A stretch of 34,156 nucleotides of DNA, taken from NCBI GenBank assembly GCA_013001755.1, contig JABDLY010000031.1, forward strand, positions 1 to 34,156. The letters are read 5' to 3'. Under the pieces are notes generated by a model. It made no database searches. It was not told the origin of the DNA and saw only the letters and a program-made list of their open reading frames with translations. Positions 10,018 through 19,327 of this stretch are shown piece after piece. The position numbers and the translations under genes were made by a program. How positions within the stretch are numbered: position 1 is the stretch's first letter; each line of letters begins with the position of its first letter. Source of the DNA: Sphingomonadaceae bacterium. GTDB lineage: Bacteria; Pseudomonadota; Alphaproteobacteria; Sphingomonadales; Sphingomonadaceae.

Positions 10018-11235
10018 CTAATCGTGCGCGGCAATCCAGTCATCGACGACGGGGGCGATTTCTTCGCGCCATTTGCGGCCGTTGAAGATGCCGTAATGAC
10101 CGACATTGGGCGCCATGTGATATTTCTTCTTTGCCTTGGGCAGTTTTCTCGCCAGCGTCAGCGCCGCTCTGGTCTGGCCGATCCCCGAAATATCGTCGCG
10201 CTCTCCCTCGATGGCGAGCAGCGCTGTATCGCTTATCGCGCCGACATCGACAGGCGCACCGCGGTGCGTGAACTCGCCCTTGGGCAGCAAATGCCGCTGG
10301 AAGACGACATCGACCGTCTGGAGATAGAATTCGGCCGTCATATCAGCGACCGAACGATATTCGTCGTAGAAATCCTTGGTCGCATCGGCGCTCTCGCCGT
10401 CACCGGTGACGAGATGTTTGAACATTTCCCAATGGCTGATCATGTGATTGCCGAGATTCATCGCCATGAAACCCGTCAGCTGCAGAAAGCCCGGATAAAC
10501 CAGACGTCCGGCGCCCGGATAATAGACCGGGACGGTGGCGATCGCATTCTTCTGGAACCAGGCATGCGGACGCGTCGTCGCCATCGAATTGACCGAAGTC
10601 GGCGCTTCGCGGGTATCGATCGGGCCGCCCATCATCGTCAGCGTCTTTGGCCGGTTGGGGTGTTTTTCCGCGCCCATGATCGCGGCCGCCGCGAGGCACG
10701 GCACCGATGGCTGGCAAACCGCCAGCATATGCGTGTTCGGCCCGATATGATCGAGAAAATCGACCAGATAGTCGATATAGCTGTCGAGATCGAAATGTCC
10801 CTCGGCGAGCGGGACGTTTCTCGCATCGCGCCAGTCGGTGATCCAAACATCATGACCCGGCAACATCCGTTCGACAGTGCCGCGGAGCAAAGTCGCGAAA
10901 TGACCCGACATCGGGGCAACGATCAGCAGCTTTGGCTGTCCGGTGACACCTTGCTTGGAGAAATGTTTGAGCTGCCCGAAAGGCTTGCGGCAGGCGACGC
11001 GCGTCTTGACCGGTACGATCTCGCCATCGACCTCGGTCTCGTGGAGGCCGAAGACCGGCTTCCCGCGCGGCGCCGAAGCGTGCGAGAAAACGTCGAACGC
11101 CGATGCCATCATCGGCCCGGCAGGCGTGTAGCCGAAGGGATTGGCGGGATTCGCCCACCATTGCGCACCCCAGCCAGCGACGCTGCTCGCGCCCGCCAGC
11201 ATCGACCGTTGCATGTCGTAGAAATCGTACAGCAC
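10018..11235 (-). CDS. phaZ: Intracellular polyhydroxyalkanoate depolymerase
   Basis: LYDFYDMQRSMLAGASSVAGWGAQWWANPANPF, KPFGQLKHFSK, LIVAPMSGHFATLLRGTVERMLPGHDVWITDWRDARNVP, CQPSVP. Probable GTG start near 11235 (ORF extends to 11253). Confidence 0.93.
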   Translation of the reverse strand: MLYDFYDMQRSMLAGASSVAGWGAQWWANPANPFGYTPAGPMMASAFDVFSHASAPRGKPVFGLHETEVDGEIVPVKTRVACRKPFGQLKHFSKQGVTGQPKLLIVAPMSGHFATLLRGTVERMLPGHDVWITDWRDARNVPLAEGHFDLDSYIDYLVDFLDHIGPNTHMLAVCQPSVPCLAAAAIMGAEKHPNRPKTLTMMGGPIDTREAPTSVNSMATTRPHAWFQKNAIATVPVYYPGAGRLVYPGFLQLTGFMAMNLGNHMISHWEMFKHLVTGDGESADATKDFYDEYRSVADMTAEFYLQTVDVVFQRHLLPKGEFTHRGAPVDVGAISDTALLAIEGERDDISGIGQTRAALTLARKLPKAKKKYHMAPNVGHYGIFNGRKWREEIAPVVDDWIAAHD

Positions 11236-11303
11236 TCTGTTTCTCCGTAGCACGACCTTGGCCGTTCATTTGAGCATCCAACTTGGGGGATCGCGCTTCT
11301 CGT

Positions 11304-11321
11304 TGCAATGCAGCATAACCC
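11304..11321. promoter_or_regulatory. Candidate PhaR-binding site upstream of phaZ
   Basis: TGCAATGCAGCATAACCC matches TGCAGCGCAACATAAACC of the phaR promoter region at 14/18 positions. Confidence 0.5.
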
Positions 11322-11367
11322 ATTCGATGTGTGTTGAGGGTTATCGGCCACACTGCTAGGCGCAGAC

Positions 11368-13143
11368 ATGGCTGAAAGCGATTTCGAGGCTCCGCCCACC
11401 CGAAAACTCGGCAATCTGGCGCTGATCTGGCGTTTCGCCATCCATTATCCGTGGTATATTGCGGGCGCGGGTCTGATGCTGCTGATCGCGGCCGGCGCGA
11501 CGCTGGCCATTCCCGACGGTTTTCGCCGGGTTATCGACCGCGGTTTTATCGAGACCGGCGGCAATATCGCGCAATATTTCTATTATCTGCTCGGCATCGT
11601 CATCGTGCTCGCGCTGGCAACTTCGATACGCTTCTATTTCGTTTCATGGCTCGGCGAGCGCGTCGTCGCCGATTTGCGTGTTGCGGTGCAGCGCAACCTG
11701 CTCAGCCTCGACCCCAAATATTTCGAAGAGAACCGCCCCTCGGAAATCGCGTCGCGGATGACGTCGGACACGTCGGTGATCGAGATGATCGTCGGGACGA
11801 CGATATCGGTGGCATTGCGCAATGTCGTCATGGGCATCGGCGGAATTGTCTATCTCTTCACGCTGTCGCCCAAGCTCACCTTGATGCTGCTCCTCGGAAT
11901 ACCGCTGGTGATCGGCCCGATCTTCTATCTTGGCCGCAAGCTGCGCGATGTGTCGCGGTTCAGCCAGGACAGGATCGCCGATGTCGGTGCGATGGTCGCC
12001 GAAACGCTAGGCGCGATGAAGATCGTCCAGGCGTTCGGGCAGGAAAAGCGCGAAAGCGAGCGCTTCGGCAGCGCCGTCGACCAGGCGTTTAACACTGCGC
12101 GGCGGCGCATCCTGATCCGATCGGTGATGACCGCGATCGTCATTTCGCTGATCTTCGGCGCGATCACCATGGTGATGTGGCAGGCCGCCGACGATGTCAT
12201 CAACGATCGAATTTCGGGCGGCTCGGTCGCCGCGTTCGTGCTCACGGGCATGATCGTTGCGGGCGCATTCGGCGCGCTGACCGAAGTATTCGGCGAACTT
12301 ATGCGCGGGGCAGGCGCTGCCGGCAGGCTGAGCGAACTGCTTCAGGAAGTTCCGGAGATCCGCGCGCCCGCCAATCCCAAAAAACTGCCCGAGCCGGCTC
12401 GCGGGAAACTCGCTTTCGGCAATGTGACTTTCAGCTATCCGACGCGGCCCGAAACCAATGCGCTCGAAGATTTCACCCTTGCCGTCGAACCGGGGGAGGT
12501 CGTCGCCGTTGTCGGCCCATCGGGCGCGGGCAAATCGACGCTATTCCAACTCGCCCAGCGTTTTTATGATCCTCAGAACGGCGCGATTTCGATCGATGGC
12601 GTCGATCTGCGCGACGCCGATCCCGCCGATGTCCGTGCCCGCATAGCGATGGTGCCGCAGGAAACGGTGATTTTCGGCGCATCGGCGCGCGACAATCTAC
12701 GCTACAGCGAATGGGATGCATCCGACGAGGCGCTTTGGGCAGCCGCTGAAGCCGCCAACGCCGCCGAATTCCTCCGCAAGCTTCCCGAAGGGCTCGATAC
12801 GTTTCTTGGCGAGAGCGGCGCACGGCTATCGGGGGGGCAGCGGCAGCGGATCGCCATCGCCCGCGCGCTGCTCCGCGATGCGCCATTGTTGTTGCTCGAC
12901 GAGGCGACATCGTCGCTCGATGCCGAGTCCGAGCGGCTCGTCCAGGAAGCGCTCGACCGGCTGATGCGCAACCGGACAACGATCGTCATCGCGCACCGCC
13001 TTGCAACCGTTCGCTCCGCCGACCGGATCATCGTGCTCGACAATGGCAGGCTGGTCGAACAGGGCGACCATGCATCGTTATCAGCCCGCGACGGGCTCTA
13101 CGCCAAGCTGGCGCGCTTGCAGTTCGAGGGTTGGGCCGCCTGA
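11368..13143 (+). CDS. ABC transporter, fused permease and ATP-binding protein (exporter type)
   Basis: 591 aa; TM domain then Walker A VGPSGAGKSTLFQL, signature LSGGQRQRIAIARALL, Walker B PLLLLDEATSSLD, IVIAHRLATV. Confidence 0.95.
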   Translation: MAESDFEAPPTRKLGNLALIWRFAIHYPWYIAGAGLMLLIAAGATLAIPDGFRRVIDRGFIETGGNIAQYFYYLLGIVIVLALATSIRFYFVSWLGERVVADLRVAVQRNLLSLDPKYFEENRPSEIASRMTSDTSVIEMIVGTTISVALRNVVMGIGGIVYLFTLSPKLTLMLLLGIPLVIGPIFYLGRKLRDVSRFSQDRIADVGAMVAETLGAMKIVQAFGQEKRESERFGSAVDQAFNTARRRILIRSVMTAIVISLIFGAITMVMWQAADDVINDRISGGSVAAFVLTGMIVAGAFGALTEVFGELMRGAGAAGRLSELLQEVPEIRAPANPKKLPEPARGKLAFGNVTFSYPTRPETNALEDFTLAVEPGEVVAVVGPSGAGKSTLFQLAQRFYDPQNGAISIDGVDLRDADPADVRARIAMVPQETVIFGASARDNLRYSEWDASDEALWAAAEAANAAEFLRKLPEGLDTFLGESGARLSGGQRQRIAIARALLRDAPLLLLDEATSSLDAESERLVQEALDRLMRNRTTIVIAHRLATVRSADRIIVLDNGRLVEQGDHASLSARDGLYAKLARLQFEGWAA

Positions 13144-13337
13144 CGGCGACCGGCAAATACCGGCCGTCGGCTCTCACCATCACGCTCACCGCGCTGGCAT
13201 TGGTTCTGGCCGGACCGATCGCCGCACGACCGCAGTCCCCCGAATTGTCGATCAATCCGGCCGGCGGACAGCTGTTGAGCGCCTTTGCTTCCATCGCGCC
13301 AAGCGTGATGCCAGCGGGCGAAGCGGCGGCTGAATAG
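13131..13337 (+). CDS. Possible small exported protein
   Basis: 68 aa, TTG start overlapping the ABC gene end; signal-like SALTITLTALALVLAGPIAARPQ. Ends before the terminator at 13389. Confidence 0.35.
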   Translation: MGRLTATGKYRPSALTITLTALALVLAGPIAARPQSPELSINPAGGQLLSAFASIAPSVMPAGEAAAE

Positions 13338-13381
13338 GCGGTGCTGAATCCGTGCTGCGGCCAATCGCCTGCACGCTTTCC

Positions 13382-13415
13382 AAAAAAAGGCGGGCCGCAA
13401 GCGACCCGCCTTTTT
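13382..13415. terminator. Bidirectional intrinsic terminator
   Basis: AAAAAAA-GGCGGGcCGCaaGCGaCCCGCC-TTTTT between the + strand ABC region and the - strand exbD/tonB operon. Confidence 0.85.
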
Positions 13416-13434
13416 CGAATATCTGAGAATGAAC

Positions 13435-13863
13435 CTACCAGTTGGCGTATTGGTCGTTACCGATAAAGCCCATATTGGTGACCTGCGCACGCCGCGTCAC
13501 GGCAAGCACTTCATCGACCATATTATAGTTCGATTGCGGGTCGGGGAACATGTGCAGTTCGGGGACCGGTTGCATCGCCACCGTGATGTCGAGATACTGA
13601 CGCAGCGTCCGGATATCGATCGGCTCGCCATTCCACAGGATCTGGTTGGTCGGCGAGATATAGACCTCGTTCTTGACTGGATCGATCATGTTTTCAGGCG
13701 GCGGGTTATCGTCCGCGACCGGAAGGTCGATCTTCACCGCATGGGTCTGGATCGGGATGGTAATGATGAACATGATGAGCAGCACCAGCATGACGTCGAT
13801 CAACGGCGTCGTGTTGATGTCCATCATCGGCTCGTCGTCGCCGCCTCCTACACTTGCACCCAT
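13435..13863 (-). CDS. exbD: ExbD/TolR biopolymer transport protein
   Basis: MMDINTTPLIDVMLVLLIMFIITIPIQTHAVKIDLP. Confidence 0.93.
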   Translation of the reverse strand: MGASVGGGDDEPMMDINTTPLIDVMLVLLIMFIITIPIQTHAVKIDLPVADDNPPPENMIDPVKNEVYISPTNQILWNGEPIDIRTLRQYLDITVAMQPVPELHMFPDPQSNYNMVDEVLAVTRRAQVTNMGFIGNDQYANW

Positions 13864-13900
13864 AATTAATTACTCCTGATACGGTCCGCTTCGCGGTAGA

Positions 13901-14383
13901 TCAAAGTCGCTCGATGCCTTGGCCCGGCGCCGGTTCGGAAATGAAGCCGACACGCGTAAAGCCCGCCTGCTGCATGATGAAAATCGGCCCGCCGATGCAC
14001 CGCCAAGGCGTGCCTACATCGCCGCGGATATGCACTTCGGGAAGATCGTCTTCGGTCATGTTCTCGACACCGCCGGCCGCCTCGATTTCGTCTTCGATAT
14101 GTGAAACCGCGCGGGTGAGCAGCTCGCTCGAATTAACCGGCGTGAGATTCCAGTAAACCTCGCACGCGCCATTATCGGCCGCACGGATCGACAGCGACAC
14201 ATTTTCCGGCTTGGTCGTCGTCGGCAAAAGCCGCACGCTAGGAAGCTCCATCGGCACCGACTGAATGACAACCGGAACCGCGATCAAGAAGATGATCAGC
14301 AGAACAAGCATGACGTCCGTGAGAGGAACCACGTTGATTTCGGACATCGCGCCGCTGTCTTCGCTTTGTACACTCGCGCCCAT
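13901..14383 (-). CDS. exbD: ExbD/TolR biopolymer transport protein (second copy)
   Basis: MSEINVVPLTDVMLVLLIIFLIAVPVVIQSVPMELP. Confidence 0.93.
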   Translation of the reverse strand: MGASVQSEDSGAMSEINVVPLTDVMLVLLIIFLIAVPVVIQSVPMELPSVRLLPTTTKPENVSLSIRAADNGACEVYWNLTPVNSSELLTRAVSHIEDEIEAAGGVENMTEDDLPEVHIRGDVGTPWRCIGGPIFIMQQAGFTRVGFISEPAPGQGIERL

Positions 14384-14475
14384 GAAGGTCTTCCTATCGC
14401 TAGTGCGTCACATATTTCGGCGAACGGGCCGCCGCTGGCTGGCGGGGAGCGAAAACCGCTCCCCGCTCATCCAGA

Positions 14476-15252
14476 TTACGACTTCTTCGGTGCCGTGGCC
14501 GCCCCGGCAGGCTTTGCAGCAGGCTTGGCGGCAGTCTTCGCGACCGGCCCCGTCGGCGTCGGCTTAACCGCACCGTCGGACATAATATAGCCGTGAATCT
14601 CGTTCGAGAAGGTGTTGAGCTCTTCCTCGATCGCCTTGTTGCGACGGAGCAGCCAGTTATAGGCCATAACCGCTGGCACCGCGACGATGAGGCCGAGCGC
14701 CGTCATGATCAGCGCCTCGCCGACCGGGCCGGCAACGGCGTCGATCGATGCCTGACCGGCCGAACCGATCTTGATAAGCGCGCGATAGATGCCGACCACC
14801 GTGCCGAAGAGGCCGATGAACGGTGCCGTCGAACCGACCGTCGCGAGCAGCGCAAGGCCTTCGGCGAGCTTCGAGGTGATCGAACCCACCGAACGATGAA
14901 GGGCGTTGACCGTCCACTCATGCGCTTCGACCGGATCGGTCAGCTTGTCGTGATGTTCGCGGGCGACGAGACCGTCTTCGACGACCTGCCGATAGGCGCT
15001 GTTCTTTTCGAGCTTGGCCGCGCCTTCGCTGAGGCTGTTGGCCCGCCAGAAATTGGCGCGTGCACGCTTGCCCTGGTTTATGATCTTCTGCTGCTCAAAG
15101 AGCTTGGTGAAGAGAATATACCATGAGGCGGCGGACATCAGGACGAGGATCGAGAAGGTCGCGATCGCGACGATACCGCCCTCCTCCAGTGCCTGACGGA
15201 TGCCATATGGATTTTCGGCTGCGACCGCTTCGGTTGCTGGTTCAGTAGACAT
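14476..15252 (-). CDS. exbB: MotA/TolQ/ExbB proton channel family protein
   Basis: LLATVGSTAPFIGLFGTVVGIYRALIKI, VGEALIMTALGLIVAVPAVMAYNWLLRR; Ala/Lys/Pro-rich C-terminus. Confidence 0.93.
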   Translation of the reverse strand: MSTEPATEAVAAENPYGIRQALEEGGIVAIATFSILVLMSAASWYILFTKLFEQQKIINQGKRARANFWRANSLSEGAAKLEKNSAYRQVVEDGLVAREHHDKLTDPVEAHEWTVNALHRSVGSITSKLAEGLALLATVGSTAPFIGLFGTVVGIYRALIKIGSAGQASIDAVAGPVGEALIMTALGLIVAVPAVMAYNWLLRRNKAIEEELNTFSNEIHGYIMSDGAVKPTPTGPVAKTAAKPAAKPAGAATAPKKS

Positions 15253-15325
15253 GGTTTTACTTTCCTCTCAGATAAACAATTTGCGATCGTGCGAAATCCG
15301 TCTCGCCGCGATCAATTAAACGGAT

Positions 15326-15976
15326 TTAGTCCGGTATCTCCCACCGGATGCTGCTCGAATACGTGCCCGACGTCGGGTTACCCGCATCGTTCAAAGCCGG
15401 ATTGAAACGCGCTCGCCGTTGAAGCTGGCGACAGGTTTCGGCGTCCAAACGCGAATGCCCGGTCGAACTCGTGATAGTGCAATCCGAAACACGTCCATTG
15501 GCGTCCACCGTAAGGCGAAAACCGGCCGTGCCCGTTTCATTCGCGCGGATCGAAGCCGAGGGATAATCGGCGTTGGTGACCCAGCGACCGGGATTGCCGC
15601 GCGGGGTTGCTGCCTGCGCCTGGCTCGGCGGCGGCGGTGGCGGTGGTGGTGGCGGAGGAGCCGGACGCGGAACTGGACGCGGTGCCGGCGGTGCCGGTCT
15701 AAAGACTGGTGCGGCCGGTCTCGCCACAGGCGGCGGTGGAGCGACAACCACCGGGGGCGGCGGAATCGGCTGATCCGGCGGCGGAGGCGGCGGCTCTTCT
15801 TCGGGTGGCGGCGGTTCGTCCTCAACGTCGAAGACGCTCAAATCTTCCTGCACGTTGCGGACCACCTGCACGGCGAGTCCCGAAACCAGTGCATAAGCGA
15901 GTACGACATGGAGAAGGGCAACAATGACGATCGCCCATAACCGGCGCGAGCTCATCTTTTGGTCAGCATAGGCCAT
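15326..15976 (-). CDS. tonB: TonB family energy transducer
   Basis: N-terminal TM, long Pro-rich region, C-terminal TonB domain (ADYPSASIRANETGTAGFRLTVDANGRVSDCTITSSTGHSRLDAETCRQLQRRARFNPA). Likely start MAYADQKM. Confidence 0.93.
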   Translation of the reverse strand: MAYADQKMSSRRLWAIVIVALLHVVLAYALVSGLAVQVVRNVQEDLSVFDVEDEPPPPEEEPPPPPPDQPIPPPPVVVAPPPPVARPAAPVFRPAPPAPRPVPRPAPPPPPPPPPPPSQAQAATPRGNPGRWVTNADYPSASIRANETGTAGFRLTVDANGRVSDCTITSSTGHSRLDAETCRQLQRRARFNPALNDAGNPTSGTYSSSIRWEIPD

Positions 15977-16052
15977 TAATCTTGAACTCTCCCTCCAGAC
16001 CCAGGCGCCCATACACAACCGGTTCATCCGGTTTGATGAAGGAAGCGCCCGA

Positions 16053-16083
16053 TTCGATTATGATACGTTGTTTCATAATCGAA
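16053..16083. promoter_or_regulatory. Perfect inverted repeat upstream of tonB
   Basis: TTCGATTATGA-tacgttgtt-TCATAATCGAA; 11-bp arms, 9-nt spacer, about 77 nt upstream of the tonB ATG. Confidence 0.7.
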
Positions 16084-16187
16084 CGCGAATCACTACAGTT
16101 AGCCATCGCGTTACGCAACCGTTACCCGCATGGCCAGACATGAAACAATACGCTTATTGCAACTGACAGGTTCCGAAAGAGAATTTT

Positions 16188-17021
16188 ATGCGCCTGACGC
16201 TCCCCACCCTGCTGTTTTTCTCGCTTGCTCTGCTTCCGCACGATCGGGCTACGAGCCAGGATGTGCCGGACCTTTCCGGCCCGACCTATGCCGATCTGGC
16301 GGATATCGTCCTGCCCGCACCGATTGTCGCGCGGGCAACGATCGATCGGGTGCGCCGCGTTGATGAAGAACGCGCTATCGGCCTCGCCCCCGGCCATGTC
16401 CGCTTCTATATCGAAGCCGATCTCGTCAGCCTGATCCGCAGCAGCCAGTCCGTTCCCGGTCGCGTACGTTATCTGGTTGATGTCCCGCTGACCGCCGACG
16501 GCCGGCGCCCACGGCTCGACGATCGCGAGGTTCTGCTGATGGCCGCGCCCGTTGCCGGCCGCGCCGGGGAAATCCAGCTGACCTCGCCCGACGCGCAGAT
16601 CGACTGGACCGAAACCTATGAAGCGACCATCCGGCAAATGCTGACCGAAGCGAATAGCCCCGATGCGCCGGGCGTCGTCACCGGCATCGGCAGCGCCTTC
16701 AACGTCGCGGGTTCATTGCCCGGCGAGAGCGAAACGCAGATATTTCTCGCGACCAGCGAGGGTCGCCCCGTCTCGCTGAGCATTTTGCGCCGCTTCAATC
16801 AGCGGCCGCGCTGGAATGTCGCACTCGGCGAAATCGTCGATCGCGCGACGCCGCCGCCCGAGCGCGACACGCTGCTATGGTACCGGCTGGCCTGTTTCCT
16901 TCCCGATCGGTTGCCCGCGTCGAGCTTGCAGGCCACGGCAGGCGGCGAGGCCGACACGGCGCGCGAGGATTACCGGCTGGTGATCAGCGATCTCGGACAG
17001 TGCCAGCGCAACCGCAGCTAG
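16188..17021 (+). CDS. Hypothetical exported protein
   Basis: 277 aa; signal peptide-like MRLTLPTLLFFSLALLPHDRATSQ. Confidence 0.75.
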   Translation: MRLTLPTLLFFSLALLPHDRATSQDVPDLSGPTYADLADIVLPAPIVARATIDRVRRVDEERAIGLAPGHVRFYIEADLVSLIRSSQSVPGRVRYLVDVPLTADGRRPRLDDREVLLMAAPVAGRAGEIQLTSPDAQIDWTETYEATIRQMLTEANSPDAPGVVTGIGSAFNVAGSLPGESETQIFLATSEGRPVSLSILRRFNQRPRWNVALGEIVDRATPPPERDTLLWYRLACFLPDRLPASSLQATAGGEADTAREDYRLVISDLGQCQRNRS

Positions 17022-17761
17022 TCGAGACGGACGAAATCGCGGTCAAAGGCTTCGAGATGCGCGCCGCCATCGACGAAGATCGTCTGGCCCGTCACCGCGC
17101 CGGCTGAAGCAAGCCAGGCGACCGCATCGGCGACCTGAGCGGGCTCGGGCAATATTTCGAGCGGCATCGCGCACCGGACCTTTTCAAGCTGGCCGTCCGA
17201 ATAATCTTGCGTCGGGATCGTCAGTCCGGGTGCCACCGCATTGACCCGGATCGACGGCGCGAGTTCGCGCGCGAGGATCGCCGTCAATCCCGACAGCGCG
17301 ATCTTCGACAGCGAATAGCCGAGCTGATCGCCATGCGGATTGGCGATGCGTTGATCGAGGATATTGACGATCGCGCCCTGCCCCGTCTGCGCGGTAAATG
17401 CCTTGGACAGCAAAACCGGCGCCGCGCAATTGACCGCATAGTGCTCAAGCAGAAAGTCCATCGCGGCATCGGCAAGCCTGTCGTCGCCGAATTGCGCGGC
17501 GCTGTTCACCAGCAATGTCGGCGCTGTTCCGAAATGCCCGGTCACGCGCGGCAGCAATTGCTCTGCCGCCGCACCATCCGAAAGATCTGCGGCAAAGCCA
17601 TGCCATTGTGCGCCCGATGCCTCTAGCTTTTCGCGCAGCGCCTCTTCGACGTCGGGGTTTTGCGAGGCATGCAAGGCGAGCGCATAGCCATCCTCGGCCA
17701 GCCGCCGGGCAATTGCCGCGCCAAGCCTCCTGCAACCGCCGGTGACAAGTGCAAGCTTCAC
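17018..17761 (-). CDS. SDR family oxidoreductase, possible pteridine reductase
   Basis: LVTGGCRRLGAAIARRLAEDG; YSLSKIALSGLTAILARELAPSIRVNAVAPG; GTG start overlapping folB stop. Confidence 0.88.
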   Translation of the reverse strand: MKLALVTGGCRRLGAAIARRLAEDGYALALHASQNPDVEEALREKLEASGAQWHGFAADLSDGAAAEQLLPRVTGHFGTAPTLLVNSAAQFGDDRLADAAMDFLLEHYAVNCAAPVLLSKAFTAQTGQGAIVNILDQRIANPHGDQLGYSLSKIALSGLTAILARELAPSIRVNAVAPGLTIPTQDYSDGQLEKVRCAMPLEILPEPAQVADAVAWLASAGAVTGQTIFVDGGAHLEAFDRDFVRLD

Positions 17762-18153
17762 CGCCTGTGCCTCACCAGCGTAATGCCGATCTCCTCGCCA
17801 TTTTCCGATATGGCGAGCTTGACGATATGCACCGCGACCCGAGCAACGCGGCTGTCCTGCATGAACAGCGTCTCGCAGATATGTTCTGCCACCGATTCAA
17901 TGAGCGAGAAATGCCGGTCCTTGGGCAGCGCGTCGGTCATCGCATGTTTGAGGTCGAGATAATTTTTCGACGCCGAAAGCGGCGTGTCCATCTCGAACCG
18001 CCCGGCGATATCGAGATCGGCTTCGACTGAGATGCGCAGCGGCTGCGGCAATTTCGTCTCTTCCGAATAAATGCCCGTCAACACCGGGACTTCGACGCCG
18101 GTTACGCGCAATTGCAGCAGATCGAATCGGGGGTCGGCCATGGCGGTTCGCAA
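17758..18153 (-). CDS. folB: Dihydroneopterin aldolase
   Basis: GIYSEETKLPQPLRISVEADLD, LDLKHAMTDALPKDRHFSLIESVAEHICETLF. Start may be MADPRF, downstream of the ORF-track start. Confidence 0.9.
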   Translation of the reverse strand: MRTAMADPRFDLLQLRVTGVEVPVLTGIYSEETKLPQPLRISVEADLDIAGRFEMDTPLSASKNYLDLKHAMTDALPKDRHFSLIESVAEHICETLFMQDSRVARVAVHIVKLAISENGEEIGITLVRHRR

Positions 18154-18208
18154 AACTCTCTCTTGTCCTTTACCGGCAAAGCGCTAATCGCCGCGGCTCC
18201 CCGAGTAA

Positions 18209-18745
18209 ATGGCCTATGTGAAGGAAGCCGTGGCGAAACTGGTTCCCCTTTCGAAGATTGAGCACAAAGCCGTCGAGTTGTTGCTCGATGCTGCCTTTGG
18301 CCGCGACCGTATCGAGCGGACCGCCTATAAGGTGCGCGCCGGCGTTGCTCCGATCGCCAGCCTGTCCTTCGCGGCACTGGGCGGCGGCGAACTGCTCGGG
18401 ACGGCGCAGAGCTGGCCGGTTTTGCTTAAGCCGCACCACAGCCCCGCTCAGCGGCTGATCATGGTCGGGCCGGTGGCCGTCCGGCCCGATGCACAGGACC
18501 ACGGTATCGGACAGATGCTGACAGACGCGATTTGCGAGGAACTCGACAGCCGCAAATTATCGGCGACGATGATCGGCGATCCGGAATATTATGAGCGGTT
18601 TTTCGGATTCGTCTCGGGACCGGCCGGTGGCTGGACATTGCCAGGGCCGGTCGAACCGCATCGCATATTGCTCCGCGCGGTGCCCGGGGCCGACTGGCCG
18701 GCCGAAGGCACGCTCGGCCCGGATATTTTGCGCTCGGCGCGTTGA
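18209..18745 (+). CDS. GNAT family N-acetyltransferase
   Basis: IMVGPVAVRPDAQDHGIGQMLTDAICEEL; GDPEYYERFFGF. Confidence 0.9.
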   Translation: MAYVKEAVAKLVPLSKIEHKAVELLLDAAFGRDRIERTAYKVRAGVAPIASLSFAALGGGELLGTAQSWPVLLKPHHSPAQRLIMVGPVAVRPDAQDHGIGQMLTDAICEELDSRKLSATMIGDPEYYERFFGFVSGPAGGWTLPGPVEPHRILLRAVPGADWPAEGTLGPDILRSAR

Positions 18746-18763
18746 CGGCCTAGCTTGGAAACC

Positions 18764-19327
18764 ATGGCCGCAACGCTGACCGATCTGTCACCGCACTCGC
18801 TCGCCGAAATCGCCGAGCTGGCGGCCGAACGCGCGCTGCCGCCCGTCGAAAGCTGGCATCCCGAACGCGAAGGCAGGATCGATATTCGCATCGCGCGCGA
18901 CGGCACCTGGTTTCACGAGGGCGACGCGATACGACGCGAAAAACTCGTGCAGCTGTTTTCCACCATCCTGCGCCGCGAGGACGATGGCGGCTATGTGCTG
19001 GTGACGCCCGCCGAGAAGCTGACGATCAAGGTCGAAGACGCACCCTTTGTCGCGGTCGAAATGAAAAGCGAAGGCGAGGGTGCGGCGCGAACGCTCGCGT
19101 TCCGGCTCAACACCGGCGATCTCGTGATAGCCGGCCCCGAACATCCGTTAGTGCTGCGCGACAGCCGCGACGGCCCGTTGCCCTATCTCCATGTTCGCGG
19201 GGGACTCAACGCATTGATCGGGCGCAGCGTCTATTATGAGCTGATCGATCTCGCGCTGGCCGAGGACAACAGCCCGGTCGGTCTATGGAGCGACGGCGCA
19301 TGGTTCCCGCTCGAGGCCGTCGAATGA
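18764..19327 (+). CDS. DUF1285 family protein
   Basis: PPVESWHPEREGRIDIRIARDGTWFHEGDAIRREKLVQLFSTILRREDDGGYVLVTPAEKLTIKVEDAPFVAV. Confidence 0.88.
   Translation: MAATLTDLSPHSLAEIAELAAERALPPVESWHPEREGRIDIRIARDGTWFHEGDAIRREKLVQLFSTILRREDDGGYVLVTPAEKLTIKVEDAPFVAVEMKSEGEGAARTLAFRLNTGDLVIAGPEHPLVLRDSRDGPLPYLHVRGGLNALIGRSVYYELIDLALAEDNSPVGLWSDGAWFPLEAVE

Noticed and set aside
10003-11250. 415-aa plus-strand ORF antisense to phaZ
   Set aside because: The minus frame encodes clear PHA depolymerase motifs; the plus frame is a shadow.
12828-12840. G-run (atcgggggggcag) considered as a possible phase-variable tract
   Set aside because: Encodes the conserved LSGGQ signature of the ABC transporter in frame; explained by codon use.
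15573-15773. Glycine-rich 66-aa plus-strand ORF (GGGGGGGGGAGRG...)
   Set aside because: Antisense of the proline-rich TonB linker; low complexity.
13435-16027. Functional link between the tonB operon and the Slam/lipoprotein pair
   Set aside because: They are about 14 kb apart with many unrelated genes between; no sequence evidence ties them together.
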